Positions 29,001 through 39,087 of a stretch of 64,000 bases of DNA are shown here, piece by piece (the first letter of the stretch is position 1; every line of letters starts with the position of its first letter). Position numbers and translations under genes: made by a program. The stretch spans positions 3,421,728 through 3,485,727 of the forward strand of contig JAYKAV010002442.1 in assembly GCA_035582835.1 (NCBI GenBank), written 5' to 3'. The DNA comes from Phoebastria nigripes (taxonomy: Eukaryota; Chordata; Aves; Procellariiformes; Diomedeidae). Below the pieces are notes generated by a model. It was not told the origin of the DNA, ran no database searches, and saw only the letters and a program-made list of their open reading frames with translations.

Positions 29001-32000
29001 CTGTGCATCCAAAGTTGACTGTAACTCAGTCCGAAGAGTAGTAAACCTGCGCTGAGCTTCTGCAAGCTTTTCTGTTAGCAAGGAAAGGGAGAAGTCAGAT
29101 GAGAGGATAGCAACTTGCCTACTGAGCCCGTAAAAAGCACTGTACCTTTTCCCCAAATAACGTGCCTGTAAGTAAAAAGCAAGTCAAAAAAAAGTCAAAA
29201 TCAAGGGGCTGTCCCTTCAGCACAGACTAAAGCAGCATTAGACATGAACTCAGGCCTCTCAACTTCCACCCCAGATCTGATTTCTAGAGGACGCTTGTTC
29301 CAGGACTGTACGAATACCTGTCACGGATGGAAGAAGCCCAACCTGCGCAGCTGCCGCCTGTACCTAGGGGCTGTAACCCAGCACAGGGATGCAGGGTCAG
29401 GCCTCCCCATGCTGGCAGAGCTGTAGCTGGAGGCAGCCAGGCAGATAGGGTCTCATCCAAATACCAAAGCAGTGACCACACGTCTACTCTGCGCGCAAAG
29501 GAAAGCTGCTCGCCTTTCTCAAATAAAGCAAATGCACAAAAAGCATTCCTGTTAGACGGTATTATGAAACTTGACAGTTAGTAAGCAAAGCACTTTTCAT
29601 ATCTGTGCACCCACTGCTGACTACATGTTTACTATCTTTTTATATGACAGTAAGGAAATCAAAGGAAAAAAAAAAAAAAAACACCACACTTCAAATGTGA
29701 CGCTGAATTTTGTTGCTCAGAGAGCAACGCAACCCCTCTGCCAAGCTCCTGGTGACAGACAAACACAGCCTCTGCTTTGATCAGGAGTTACAACACTACT
29801 TGCTGCTGTACATGATCCACTGTAATAATTTATTCCTCTTTTCCTCAGTTTAGGCTCACGCAGGTTAGAAGCATTGCCTCATTATTTACTGATTAAAGGG
29901 ACAGTCAACCTGAATTTAAATATCATTTTGATGTGTTTTCAGAATGAGTCAGTCTCTCTTCCTCACATCTCAAGTATGAAAAACGTCTTCCTTTAAACAC
30001 GCTGCTTTATGTACTTTCAGACAATAATCTTTTTGGCTAAAGAATCTTTTTATGCTAAAATCAGCATAACTGACACCATCATCTTTCTCTTTGTTCTGTA
30101 CGACGAGTTCTTTCCAGGCTTTTTCCCCGCCGCTACGGCTTCAGTCACAGCTTTGGCAACTCTGTTGATAAGCTCCATGGCAGACCACGGGCGCTGGCNT
30201 TGGCCAGGAAGACGCCTCGCAGGTTCCCGGTGTTGCAGCAGACGGCTGGGAGCTGGAGCCACCTCCACCCAGCAGGACACACACCACCGCACCAGAAACC
30301 ACAGAGCCCCAAGGTCCCTCCACGGCCCAAAGCTCTGCCCGACAGTCTCCTGGCTGTCAATTTAATTCTCTTCATTAGTATCTTACATAACAACTTCATG
30401 GTAATTCTCAATTGCTCCCCCCTCAGAAGTAAGATTTACTCTTTCGGGAGCAATTCTGACCTTTTCCTCAGTCTTATTCAATTCTGGTTAATTTTAAGAG
30501 CAAAACTCCTCTGTAAATAATTTTACAGTGCTCTGCATAAGATATTTTCCAGAAGGAGAATGCCTTTCCGAACAGAAAACGGGGATCAATATAGAAAAAT
30601 CAAGTACGGAAGAGCCTGAAACTCTCTACAACTTTCTTGATTATAAACTTGAATAAAGTAAGAGGTTTTAAAAAGACAGGAAAGGACAACACCTCTCTGA
30701 CAACTTCTGCAGCTGCAAGGACTCCACCGAACAGAGGCAATGCAGCCCACAGCGAGAATTGTCTGCCCACAGCCTACAACCACATAATATTTAACACACA
30801 CAAGGTCAGGCTGCAGAAACAATAATCTCTCCGCACTTTGGGAACTCTCTCGGGAAGAAGTAACAGATATGTGTTAGAGTAGCTGTTAGAATCAAAAGCC
30901 TTCATATAAATAAAACTCACAAGTTCACTCTCTATATTCAAAACGTCATATTAAACCATCTGCGATACACTGAGATTTCTTTTGGATCAAATTATTAAAT
31001 ATGGAAGAGTTTAAATGTACATCTTTCAACTGAAAGCACTGTTCCATTGTCCCTGTGTCCAGAAAAATCTTAAAATCCATCAGCCTAATAATACAATATT
31101 TAAAGAAAAGACAATGCTTTGAAATACTTATAAAACTGCCGCTGCAATTTTCCTATCTGTTTGCAAAGCAACATCCATAAAAAAGCATCATCTCCAAATA
31201 CAAACGTGCTTCTTAATTATGCACTGCTGAAGAGAGCCATGTGCTGTCTTCTATACAGCCCTCTCCATCCACAGGGGAGGACCGCAGTCCTCTGAGGATG
31301 AGGTTTTAAAGGCAACTGACCCAGTCCGATGATGACCTGCCACTCCTGAGAAACGGCAGTCCTGCCACCTTCTTCTCCCTCCTGCCCTCTCTCTTGAACT
31401 GACTCTAGTTATCCAGTCCACAAATCATTTCATCTTGTTAAGGTATGATTTTATCATCAAGATTCATTGCAGAAGCAAAATAAGACAAAACGTGTGCTGC
31501 CATTCTTAAAACCTCCTAGGGAATTGCCTAGGGAAACGGCAAAGCACAGTAGAAATTAATTTCTCAGTTTGCCACATACTCCAAAATAATTGAAAAGACA
31601 TTCACCACTATCACTAATTTAGCACTCCGAAAAGTGACTTTTAAAAAAACATGCCACTGAAAAGTTAGAAAAAAGCAGCACACACTTAGAAACTGGAACC
31701 ATTCTTGTTGTGTTGCAGCATTTTACATGACCTGATGCCCACTGAGTCCTCAGTTCAAGTGTAATCTCACGGCAAAGACTAAGGAGAAATCTAAAACCAA
31801 CAGAGGCAGACTTCAACAAAAGTGCTTGCAATAAAGCAGCAGCTTTGCCCAAAAAATGCTTCTAGATCCTGACTGAAAACCACCGTCTAAAGAGTTACCG
31901 CCTCAACTATGCAATTCCAAGTTGTTTTTGACTCCGTTTTCCAGTTTAAAGAAGAGTTCACACATAAGGATCATGAAAAAAACNGATCACACCAAGGAGC

Positions 32001-34807
32001 TAGTAAAATTTCCCCCCAAGTTCCAGTTTACATGGTCATGGTTGTGATCAAAACCTGTTTCACCAGGCAGGAGGTAACCGAACAGCCCATACCTCCTCCC
32101 AGCTACCCGGCTCAGGGCTCTGGGCATTTTAGGCAGGCTCTTTTAGCACTCCTTCCTTTTCCAACTTGTACGTATTATGTTCAATATTTTGCTTACCAAG
32201 TTAAAGCCGCGGCTTCCTACAAATAATAAAACCAGCTTCTAAATTAACCACAAAAATGTTACTAGCTAAACAGTAGCCCAAGCGATCCTGATGATGCCAA
32301 TTTAAAATATAACAAACCTCCCCTCTAGAAAAATCCCAAACACAAACCAAAACTGGCCACAAATAAAACTTTAGCACTTGAACAGGCATTCCTCTACTGG
32401 CACCATCTGAAAATTTTACTGCTATTCTTTTTTCTTTCAATTGAGTATAGATTTTCTTGAGCGTAGTCCAAATAATCACAAACTGTTTATGAAATCAGAT
32501 TTAGTTAATGGCAGTTTTCCTTCCTACAGAGCTGGGATAATGGTCTGGGGAATTAAGGCTATGTTTGATGAGAGCCGACAATCTGAGCACACAGCGAAAG
32601 GCAAAGGCACTCCAACCCCCAGCGCTCCAGGGAGGAGCTGGGATCCGGGAGCAGCCCATCCCCAGAGGACGGGGTTGTCCATGCTGTGGCAATCCCTGGC
32701 AATGCTCACTGAGGATCCCTCAGCGCAGGGAAAGACGATGAGGAAATGAAGCAGAGATCAACAGAAAGCTTAGCTTTCTTGAAAATGGACAATATTTATT
32801 GTCGTAAAGACACGCGTGTAATAAGCCATATAATAAACCTATAATAAATAGGATGTACCAGGTCATAATCCAAGCCAACACCGCCTGGAGTTACAATAGG
32901 GTCCGATGTGACATATTTCTGACATGATCAAGAAGAGGAACCACTGATGGAACATGTCTTGATGTAGCTTAATGTTAATAACCCTAATAAAGGGTTTCCA
33001 TACTATTGAAGTCACATCGCTCTTCTGCAAATAGAAGACTTATTTTAATCATATCACAAGAGATTTTCAAATTACATGTATTCTCTCCTATAACTTTTTG
33101 AAATGACAGCAAGTTGAAAAAACCTTACCCTATATTATTAATGCCATTTCAAACAATGCTGGAATGGGTGCGTATATGTGGGTGCATGTGTGCTAGCAGG
33201 TCCTCATTAGGGAAAATTATAATCTGTATTGTGCATCTGAATTGACAGAACTTCCTGCACAGAGTCTAGCTCGTAGTACGCAGGATCTGATATAACTAGA
33301 AAAGTAAAACACGTTTCTGAGCATAAAACCTTGCCTCAGACCTGGGAGAGAAACAGAAGATCTCACAGGGAAACAAAACTGAGAACAATTGTTCTGAGTT
33401 AGGTACATATGAATTGCATGTAGAAAAATGCCTATAAAGTGTAAAACCCAGCTAGCCTAATAAAACATATCGCTTCTACCTACGGACTGCCCCTTGCCCT
33501 TGTCCTGACACCCGCTCTGGCTATAGCAAAACACCCCTACTCCAGGGAGCCAGAAGAGCAGGCACAGCCAGCCCAGGAGAGGTTTACTTCCCTAGATGGA
33601 AGCTGAACAGAGGCAAGCTGCAGCGCACAGTTATTGCATCTATTATGCTTTCAGCTATTCTCATGTTCACAACCCAGATTCTGCTAGCAAATAAAATAGC
33701 TAGCAATAAAGTCATCGCCTGATGGTTATTAAAATATTTTGCACAATTCAACTTTGTCTTTGTTACCAGATTAAAAGCAGAAATAGAAAAGGCTACCATA
33801 TTGTGCTGCAAAAGCCTGTTTATAGCACCAAGTTAATAAATCAACATGTTAAGAGAAAGTATAGCAGAAGCCAATGCATCATTGTATCCATATTTAAATG
33901 CTATTCTAGTTGAAAACCCATTTTAAACCTTACCAAAAGAGGCTGAAAACCAGCTGAAGTGTAATGGTGGGTGGAACTGGAGCACACTATTGCTAAGCCT
34001 TTTGTAGCAATATTACAGGGTGAATTTCTGATTATCCCATTCTAAAGTTTATTTCCAAAACACAGGGTGGGAAAGCAAACTTTCTCAGGGAAAACAATAA
34101 ACAATGGCACTTTGACATATGACCCCTAGGAATCCCTACTCTTACCACCATTACATTTTTACTCAATTTACTAAACAGGATTTTATACACAACCAATGAC
34201 AAATTGCTACTGGCTGATCTACTCCAGAAAGTTGCAAGAGTTTAAGTAACAGTTAAGTGCTTAAAAACTTGTTGGGCACATCAAGATGGTCAAGTTACCA
34301 TACACAGGCAAGTCCACGATAGCTATTCCTGCACAAGCTCAGGAAACAGCAGCTAGGGAGCTTAGCACACCTAAAACATGCACAGGAGACTGTCACCATG
34401 GATAAGCTGAGAAACTGTGCCCTATATGTAAGCTGCCACTTAAGTTTAAGAGCATCTTCATAAAGTTCAGCAGGATGCTATTGCAAAGCAGTGAAATCAC
34501 CTGCCCTTCATTCTCCCTCCATTCAAATACCATGGTTTAGCTCCACGTCTGTGATTAAACCAGAGCAGTTTCCCATATAAACCTGCCCTATAATTACCTG
34601 ATGGTAGACCTGCGCGACCACTGTGGTTATTCTGAAAGTTTGGGAGCTTCAGACTCTTTTTGTATTGCTGTATTTTCCACAAATATACACAAATAAGCAC
34701 CTTACCTGAATAGAAAATGTTGATTTTGGCAAGTTCTTTCTCACAGGTTTGGAAGAACTTCTCTTCAAACGTGGCAAAACACCTTTTCACTGTGTCCTCA
34801 TCTGTGT
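754..34807 (-). CDS. XPR1: XPR1-like SPX-EXS phosphate exporter, internal exons (partial gene)
   Basis: Minus-strand gene, joined from 34706-34807, 28848-29071, 24598-24747, 24095-24178, 23515-23596, 19792-19979, 19381-19560, 15280-15445, 13325-13516, 1191-1357 and 754-893. These give 1675 nt of open frame; every intron is GT-AG and all phases match. The family (XPR1, SLC53A1) exports inorganic phosphate across the plasma membrane. A cytosolic N-terminal SPX domain senses inositol pyrophosphates, and membrane helices with a C-terminal EXS domain form the path. The SPX part is in the first three to four exons here, membrane segments start at the exon at 23515, and EXS lies in the last three exons. 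About 41 N-terminal and 93 C-terminal residues are missing from the window. Identity to remembered human XPR1 is high in SPX and EXS cores but low in loops, so the gene may be a paralog. Family assignment is very secure; the ortholog/paralog call is not. Confidence 0.95.
1191..1357 (-). CDS. XPR1: XPR1-like exon 12 (EXS domain)
   Basis: A 167-nt exon: two bases finish Ala, then 55 codons to a phase-0 GTGCGT donor; the acceptor is TTCCAG. It encodes [20 protein letters not shown], then [20 protein letters not shown] and [15 protein letters not shown], corresponding to human residues about 501-556. The block from SSCYTLIW through [10 protein letters not shown] is a signature of XPR1 and EXS proteins and is essentially unchanged. 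Variation is confined to the opening loop (AKNHSDTQ in place of human ERGHSDTM) and Gly for Glu in LREGIVYP. The intron upstream in the sense direction (1358-13324) is the longest intron delimited here. Confidence 0.96.
1358..13324 (-). other. Long XPR1-like intron (12 kb)
   Basis: Non-coding by inference. It contains GC-richer patches at about 2690-2960 (with a perfect TGACGTCA), 7020-7440 and 10080-10140, plus a T/A-rich stretch near 7984-8028. Open frames up to about 142 codons occur around 11.8-12.5 kb on both strands, but I recognise no protein in them. No transposon with a readable consensus was seen. Confidence 0.6.
2857..2864. promoter_or_regulatory. Perfect CRE palindrome TGACGTCA
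   Basis: An exact TGACGTCA, the full binding site of CREB/ATF factors, lies in a locally GC- and CpG-richer patch (about 2690-2960) within the long intron. The match is direct; any activity is inference. Confidence 0.35.
13325..13516 (-). CDS. XPR1: XPR1-like exon 11 (start of EXS domain)
   Basis: A 192-nt exon: two bases finish Asp, 63 codons follow, and one base begins the next split codon. The acceptor is CTTGCAG and the donor GTATTG. It encodes [38 protein letters not shown] and [13 protein letters not shown]..., matching human residues about 437-500, where the EXS domain begins. Arginines equivalent to human R448 (YGVRA) and R459 (AWLRF) are present. At 13395-13406 the sequence reads RAF-HLVNAG, lacking the Pro that human XPR1 has between Phe and His; the frame is preserved, so this is a clean one-codon loss. 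The first few residues belong to a variable loop. Confidence 0.96.
13517..15279 (-). other. XPR1-like intron
   Basis: Non-coding by inference. It holds a 30-base poly(A) at 14065-14094 directly preceded by a T-rich run, and an AT-rich stretch near 14425-14460. Nothing else is recognised. Confidence 0.6.
14065..14094. repeat. Poly(A), 30 bases
   Basis: Thirty uninterrupted A, immediately preceded by a T-rich run (14050-14064). It lies in an intron. Confidence 0.95.
15280..15445 (-). CDS. XPR1: XPR1-like exon 10 (transport path, Asp equivalent to D398)
   Basis: A 166-nt exon of 55 codons plus one base of a split Asp codon, with a TGACAG acceptor and GTAGAG donor. It encodes [20 protein letters not shown], then [20 protein letters not shown] and [15 protein letters not shown]. 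The block to ICFYS is nearly identical to human residues 379-418 and includes the Asp of WLADQL equivalent to human D398, a residue placed in the phosphate path by structural work. The tail is a loop that, together with the start of the next exon, is two residues shorter than in human and mostly different in sequence. The conserved part supports a working transporter. Confidence 0.96.
15446..19380 (-). other. XPR1-like intron
   Basis: A non-coding interval between two well-defined exons. A short GC-richer patch lies near 16950-17110. No repeat family, RNA gene or coding block was recognised. Confidence 0.6.
19381..19560 (-). CDS. XPR1: XPR1-like exon 9 (membrane helices with diverged loop)
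   Basis: A 180-nt exon, 60 codons, phase 0 at both ends, with a CTGTAG acceptor and GTAAGT donor. It begins [16 protein letters not shown] and ends [20 protein letters not shown], matching human residues 319-378. Both ends are nearly identical to human XPR1. The centre, [21 protein letters not shown], differs at roughly half its positions from the remembered human segment (I quote only up to 20 residues in parts: IYGKFTYIP, then [10 protein letters not shown]). This centre is the short loop and the start of the next helix. It is the strongest single reason to suspect a paralog rather than a typical XPR1 ortholog. Length is unchanged. A 231-nt intron separates it from the preceding exon at 19792. 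Confidence 0.95.
19792..19979 (-). CDS. XPR1: XPR1-like exon 8 (loop and membrane helices)
   Basis: A 188-nt exon: two bases finish Gly, then 62 codons to a phase-0 GTAAAC donor. After a variable start, [16 protein letters not shown], it encodes the strongly conserved [20 protein letters not shown] and [20 protein letters not shown]. These correspond to human residues about 255-318. The first fifteen residues, which follow membrane helix 1 and are expected to face outside, share little with human XPR1 and are one residue shorter. The remainder is almost identical. Such a sharp contrast within one exon argues for relaxed or diversifying change restricted to the loop. Confidence 0.95.
19980..23514 (-). 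other. XPR1-like intron
   Basis: Non-coding by inference. It contains the two longest unexplained open frames of this part, 20577-21098 on the plus strand and 21468-21932 on the minus strand. Neither shows recognisable domains or splice context, and I treat both as chance. Confidence 0.6.
23515..23596 (-). CDS. XPR1: XPR1-like exon 7 (first membrane helix)
   Basis: An 82-nt exon of 27 codons plus one base of a split Gly codon, with a CACAG acceptor and GTGGGT donor. It encodes [15 protein letters not shown], then a hydrophobic run [12 protein letters not shown], matching human residues about 228-254 and the first transmembrane helix. The [15 protein letters not shown] block is conserved. The hydrophobic half differs from human (Leu for Ile, Ala for Val, Val for Ile, Val/Ile exchanges) but keeps its membrane character. 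The preceding intron (23597-24094) and following intron (19980-23514) both have standard boundaries. Confidence 0.93.
23597..24094 (-). other. XPR1-like intron (498 nt)
   Basis: A short intron between exons 6 and 7 with a CACAG acceptor. I see nothing else in it. Confidence 0.7.
24095..24178 (-). CDS. XPR1: XPR1-like exon 6 (SPX to membrane linker)
   Basis: An 84-nt exon, 28 codons, phase 0 at both ends, with a TTAG acceptor and GTGAGA donor. It encodes [20 protein letters not shown] followed by VPPLGAAQ, corresponding to human residues 200-227. This is the end of the SPX region and the linker to the first membrane helix. The only clear change from remembered human XPR1 is Glu for Ala at the first codon. 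The exon lies about 40 bases downstream, in the sense direction, of the nearer copy of the direct repeat described at 24220-24382. Confidence 0.95.
24179..24597 (-). other. XPR1-like intron (419 nt) containing repeat copy 1
   Basis: A short intron between exons 5 and 6. Its half nearer exon 6 is occupied by one copy of the local direct repeat (24220-24382). Confidence 0.7.
24220..24382 (+). repeat. Local direct repeat, copy 1
   Basis: About 163 bases that align in the same orientation with 25568-25727. Shared words include TGCATTAAAACA, GTTGATTTCCAAGTT, ACTCTTCTAAT and AAAGCTCACC, in the same order and at similar spacing. I estimate about three-quarters identity by eye, with small gaps. It could be an old segmental duplication or two members of an unrecognised dispersed repeat. 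Confidence 0.75.
24598..24747 (-). CDS. XPR1: XPR1-like exon 5 (SPX basic ligand-binding cluster)
   Basis: A 150-nt exon, exactly 50 codons, phase 0 at both ends. The acceptor is ...CTGCAG and the donor GTAAAG. It encodes [19 protein letters not shown] and then [20 protein letters not shown], matching human residues 150-199. The KILKKHDK helix holds the lysines equivalent to human K158, K161, K162 and K165, which in SPX domains contact inositol pyrophosphates, so the sensor looks intact. Only about four residues differ from remembered human XPR1, making it the best-conserved N-terminal exon. Its third codon positions are clearly GC-richer than those of neighbouring exons. Diverged direct repeats lie on either side of it (24220-24382 and 25568-25727). 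Because it is in frame, skipping or deletion would leave the reading frame open. Confidence 0.95.
25568..25727 (+). repeat. Local direct repeat, copy 2
   Basis: Second copy of the repeat at 24220-24382, about 1.35 kb away in the same orientation, on the other side of exon 5. The best-matching core runs from TTGATTTCCAAG to AAAGCTCACC. Similarity fades beyond GATAAGCAC on the left and TGCAT on the right. Confidence 0.75.
26720..26870. repeat. AT-rich low-complexity stretch with palindrome
   Basis: A strongly AT-rich interval containing the perfect 14-base palindrome TATATACGTATATA at 26728-26741, followed by runs of TATATA and ATTTATTTATATATG. It looks like simple low-complexity DNA. Confidence 0.6.
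27014..27021. promoter_or_regulatory. Perfect CRE palindrome TGACGTCA, with near-CRE 30 bases on
   Basis: An exact TGACGTCA at 27014-27021, followed by CTACGTCA at 27046-27053. Two CREB/ATF-like sites within 40 bases are less expected by chance than one, but no open-chromatin or conservation data are available here. Confidence 0.35.
28848..29071 (-). CDS. XPR1: XPR1-like exon 4 (SPX domain core)
   Basis: A 224-nt exon: two bases finish a Glu codon and 74 codons follow, ending at phase 0 before a GTATCTG donor. It encodes KLAEAQRRF, a linker, then [19 protein letters not shown] and [14 protein letters not shown], corresponding to human residues 75-149. The conserved blocks are the SPX helices. 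The linker between them ([19 protein letters not shown]) is the variable part and carries most substitutions. The serine and leucines around LAFSE-YLSLILL, a region where human disease variants are known, are kept except for Leu in place of human Phe after SE. Confidence 0.95.
29072..34705 (-). other. XPR1-like intron (5.6 kb)
   Basis: Non-coding by inference. It contains a 16-base poly(A) at 29666-29681 and a GC- and CpG-rich patch at about 30100-30350 with coding-looking minus-strand frames (see findings). Nothing else is recognised. Confidence 0.6.
29666..29681. repeat. Poly(A), 16 bases
   Basis: An intronic mononucleotide run read directly from the sequence. Confidence 0.9.
34706..34807 (-). 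CDS. XPR1: XPR1-like exon 3 (SPX domain, part)
   Basis: A 102-nt exon: two bases finish a split codon, 33 codons follow, and one base starts the next split codon. The acceptor is at 34808-34809 and the donor reads GTAAG. It encodes [10 protein letters not shown] and later [13 protein letters not shown], matching human residues about 42-74 of the SPX domain, a helical part of the inositol-pyrophosphate-sensing module. Differences from remembered human XPR1 include Cys for Tyr in VKRCF, Thr for Lys in the following FATFEEK, and Ile for Thr in KINIFYS. It is the most 5' exon found; the preceding exons for the MKFAEH start were searched for by eye and not seen. Confidence 0.93.
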
Positions 34808-37800
34808 CTATAAAACAAAATAGAAAAAAAAAAAAGTTGTAACAGAGGAACATAGGAACAATTTTCTAAGTGGCTGCCATGGAAATATTTCTTCAGAGTA
34901 AATCCACCTTCTTTGTCATGCAGAGAAGGAAGAACAATCAAGTCCAAAGGGCTCCGAGGGAACACACATTTGGCTGTAAAAGGAATTGCACCAAGATAGA
35001 GAGGGAAAAACCCACATAAGCAGAACTGCACCTTGACCAAAGTTCCCATCATCTTTTTTTGATCCTTCAAGTGCTATTGCAGATCTTACATGCTTCATTT
35101 CCACTTCCTAACCCAGCTCGTGTGACTGCGCCTGTAGGGCCATCCTGGATCAAGACTGCTCTTTATACCCACAAGGAATGTTTTTTTTTTAAAAGGCATC
35201 TCACCTACCATCACAAAGTCAGCCACCCTAAAGCTGCACACCAGTGGAAAGGGAAGACCGTGCCCCATCCCCACCTGCCCACTCTGCTGCCTCCAGCACC
35301 CTGAAGCCACCTCTCTGCTGCCATGTCTACCCAGCACAAAGCCACACAGCCACTGCAGGGGTGGTCCCCCTCCTTCCTCCCACATCACTTCTGCAACCAT
35401 GCGGTGAGCCAGATCAAGGAAAGATGTTCCAACCAAAACAAAAGGAGATTAAGTAGCAGCATAACCACCTTCGACATGCTACCGTCACTCTATGTCAGGG
35501 TTAAATTCTTACATTTATCCACCCAGAAGTTGTTCTGCTCGCCAGTCTTGGGCACTGGCAAGTTCTCCAAACTTTAGTGAGAGCAAACCTCTTTAACAAG
35601 GATTGGGGTTTATCATGGGGGTTTGCTTTTTCTTCCCTGGGTTTACTGTAGCAGAAAGCCAAGTACCATCAGTGCTGTGTGTTCATGCCGTGCCCTTTCC
35701 AACTTGTCAGTCATTTCCCCCAGAGCTTCTCCAGCACTCCCACCATTGCAGCATGCTTTGTGCTGGGACTGGTATACAGGTTCTCAACCTACCACAGGCA
35801 CTGGTTTTGCTCTTGAAGAACAAAGCTGGCCATAAAAAGTATTCATCCCAGATTAGCAAACAATTGTATTTAGAAGGAAAGTGCCAAGCTTTTAACTGAA
35901 GGCTTCATTTGACCTTCCAGGAGGACTCACTGGCTTCAGCCATCGTTCCCACCTTATCATCCCTATAATCCTTCAGATACAAACGTAGCACCACAGCAAA
36001 CTAAAATCTGCCCAGCAAGTAAATGGGAAATTGTGTGGAAACTACCTTCTTCCCTCCTGGAAAATAAAATCTCTCTCTCATAAGCAAAGTTTAAAGGAAG
36101 AGGTCTAAATTACAGCGATCGTGATCAGATCCACACTTCTCCCCCACTGTTTTAACTCCTTGGGAAGAACTAAGTACAATTCTGCAATTCAAGTCAAATT
36201 TTGCAATTAAAGCAGCAATTCGGTCACTTTGTTATTATAAGGAATATAGTGCAGCATCTCCAGAAGTGCAGAATTCCAAAAACAGAATGAATTTTCTAAT
36301 AAGTAAGAAATCAGTTTAATGAGTAAAAATTAAAGAATCCACACTATAATTACAAATTCTAGCACTGTCAATCATCTGTCCCAAATGCTCCTAATGCTGA
36401 AATAAAGCAGACTCTTCATACCCCCCCCAGTTACAGTTTCTGAATTTTCATGCAGTCTTACAGACTAAAAAAGGTTAGTGTTACTACAAAGAGGAAAAAT
36501 TAAAATTCTGTTACAGTCCTGATAAGGTCAAGAAGTAGATTTTGAAATACGTGTTATTAAATTGAAGATGACGAGTGTCTACAGAAAAGTTTCACTCACT
36601 AGCAGATAAACACTCTGGACTGTCATAACAAAAAAATCTTTTTCTTTTAGCATTAATTTCTACATAAGAACAACCTCAAAGTAGTATTAATATATATTAA
36701 ATATGAACTTTCAACATTTAGAATTTCCTGATTTTTATGTTTGTGGCACTGATTAAACACCATAAACTTACAGACACTATATTAATGTTTTAGGGGGGTT
36801 GTATAGAAAGAGCAAATAACACAACACAAGCCTGCAGGGGCAACATTGGAAGAAGTCTGTCTTCTTTTGGACTTTGACGATGCTTTAAAGAGTAAAACAG
36901 AGGGGAAAAAAACAACACTCCTGCACAGATGACGGGTGTTTACAACTTCACCATCCAAGGGCTTCGAGAAAAGAATTCACAAGGGATCCAAAGGCTGTTC
37001 CAAACTCCCAAGGTTTGGCTCCCGGGGTCCCTTTATTATCCCATGATTATACTTGCAGATCCACGGCTACTCCCAAGGACGAGGGGTCCCTCCCTTGTGC
37101 AAACAAACCCCGAAATGACAGGGCTCCGACTCTTCTTTGCTGAAGAAAAGCCGCAGCAGCCCCGAGGTGTCATTACACCCCTGCTCGAGGTCACTGGCCT
37201 GATGCAGACTTTGCAGAACCACACACGCGAGTGCCTCAACACAGATCCCTCTTTGCGGGCAGCCTAAAACACCAGAAGGACAGAAAATAACTCTGCTTTG
37301 GGGCTGGTAATTTCTAACAGCGGAGTGACAGCAGCTGCAACATCCTACCCTGGGGCCCTACCAGTAGGGCCAATCTGAACTTGCCTGCGAGAGCCCTAAT
37401 CCTCAACCTAACAGCCACTAGCGCGGGCGGACAAAACACAAACAGGCGGGTGAAGCAATAGAAATTACTGTGCAATATTAATATGCAGAGATTTTATTCA
37501 CTAGCTGCCTGAAACTTTTCAAATAACAGTAATCAGGCAGTATCAAAACAGAGCTGACTCCTAAGGAAGGACCTGAAAGGCAAATTCTTCAGCTCAAAGA
37601 GTTTACACATCTCTAGCAGAAGAGCTTACCTATAGATGCTTTCTGACATGGGGTAATCATCCTTTCCTGCCTTTAAAAATAAGTCACGTAGAAATAAAAG
37701 CACAGAGGCTCACTGCTTTCCTGCTTTGGAAACACTGAGCCACTTCTATCATCACTTGTTTCTAGGTTTCAGTAAATTCACAAANCAAAAGTAAAACCAA

Positions 37801-39066
37801 GCAAGTTTTTAAAACTTCAGTCACTGGAACTATCCCAAAACAAAAAAATCTCATCAGGAAGCAGAGAATACTTTTTGTCCATGAAGTCAAGCATGAATAT
37901 TTCTACGCAATCAAAATATCACCTTTTAAGATAGCAAAAAGCTCAGCAAAGCAACATAGTGTTAAACTAACANAATCAATGCCAAATAAATTACTAAATA
38001 TCTTGTTTTGTACATTACTGACCACTTCAGGAAATGATAAATAAGTGTGTTAAACTGTTTGACTATATCTGAAGTTTAGAAAAGGAAAATGGGCTTTAAA
38101 ACACAAACAAACCACTACTGGAAGACCTTCCAAAAACCTTGAGATTAGGAATTCAGGTCTCTATTTCAACCTCAAAACATCACTGACTCAGAGGAAAGCA
38201 AGTTCTACACGAACTATTCAGAAACCTTCTCCAAATGTCAAACACCTTCTAAATAAAAGATATTTTGCAGACCATGGTGGATGCCAGCTTTAAAAATCAG
38301 GATTCTCTTTGAAGAAAAGGTTTCCCTTTGGTCCCGTTTCCACTGCAGTTCAGTCATTTAGCTGCAATAATAGACAAGTGCTGCCAAGGCTATTGCCTTT
38401 ATTTATTTATTTTTTCCCCCAAGGCTAGGACAGGACAACGTTTTTTGCCATGAGAAAATCACGGTGCCAGAAACCGGCCTTGGATTCAGAAGCTCCATGA
38501 CAACAGATGCTGTTTTTAAAAGGCATCCAGCTATTGCTGCCAAGAAAGGCCAGCGGTAACCTTCTTTTTGTTCTTCTTCTATAGCCCTAATACTCCATTT
38601 ACCCTAAGCTCCATGAAGTTGCCATGAACAAAGTTGCCGGGAAGACAGTCTGATCAATATTGCAGCTTCCCAACCTCATCTTCCTACACAATTGCCTGCT
38701 GTCAATAAAAAACACAGTAAGCCTGAAAAGCTCTTGCTTTTACTTGCAAAGCCAAGTGGTAAACCAGCAGCATTCTGGATGTACTCCCCTGTCGCCACAC
38801 TTAACAGTTTGCAGAGAGTTCAGATGCTGGCACATCTAAAATAGAACCTGAAGTTGAAAAATTAACATGCAAGTTACATTCCTGCGCTGTCCCAAGCACT
38901 CATTTCTCAGTGCACCTGTGAACTGTTCATTTAATTTCTCATTTTCTGCAGCTGTAGTATATAGACAAATGATCAGCATCCCCAGCAGCTCTGCTTACTC
39001 ACGTCCATGCAAGAAAACAGACAGTAAAAGTTTTCGTTAGAGCAGTGCCCTCTAGAAGTAATCATT

Positions 39067-39087
39067 AAAAAAAAAAAAAAAAAAAAA
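39067..39087. repeat. Poly(A), 21 bases
   Basis: A mononucleotide run in the 5' intron region. Confidence 0.95.

Noticed and set aside
30388..30402. A minus-strand ATG AAG TTG start resembling the XPR1 N-terminus
   Set aside because: Only Met-Lys agree; the next codons diverge at once.
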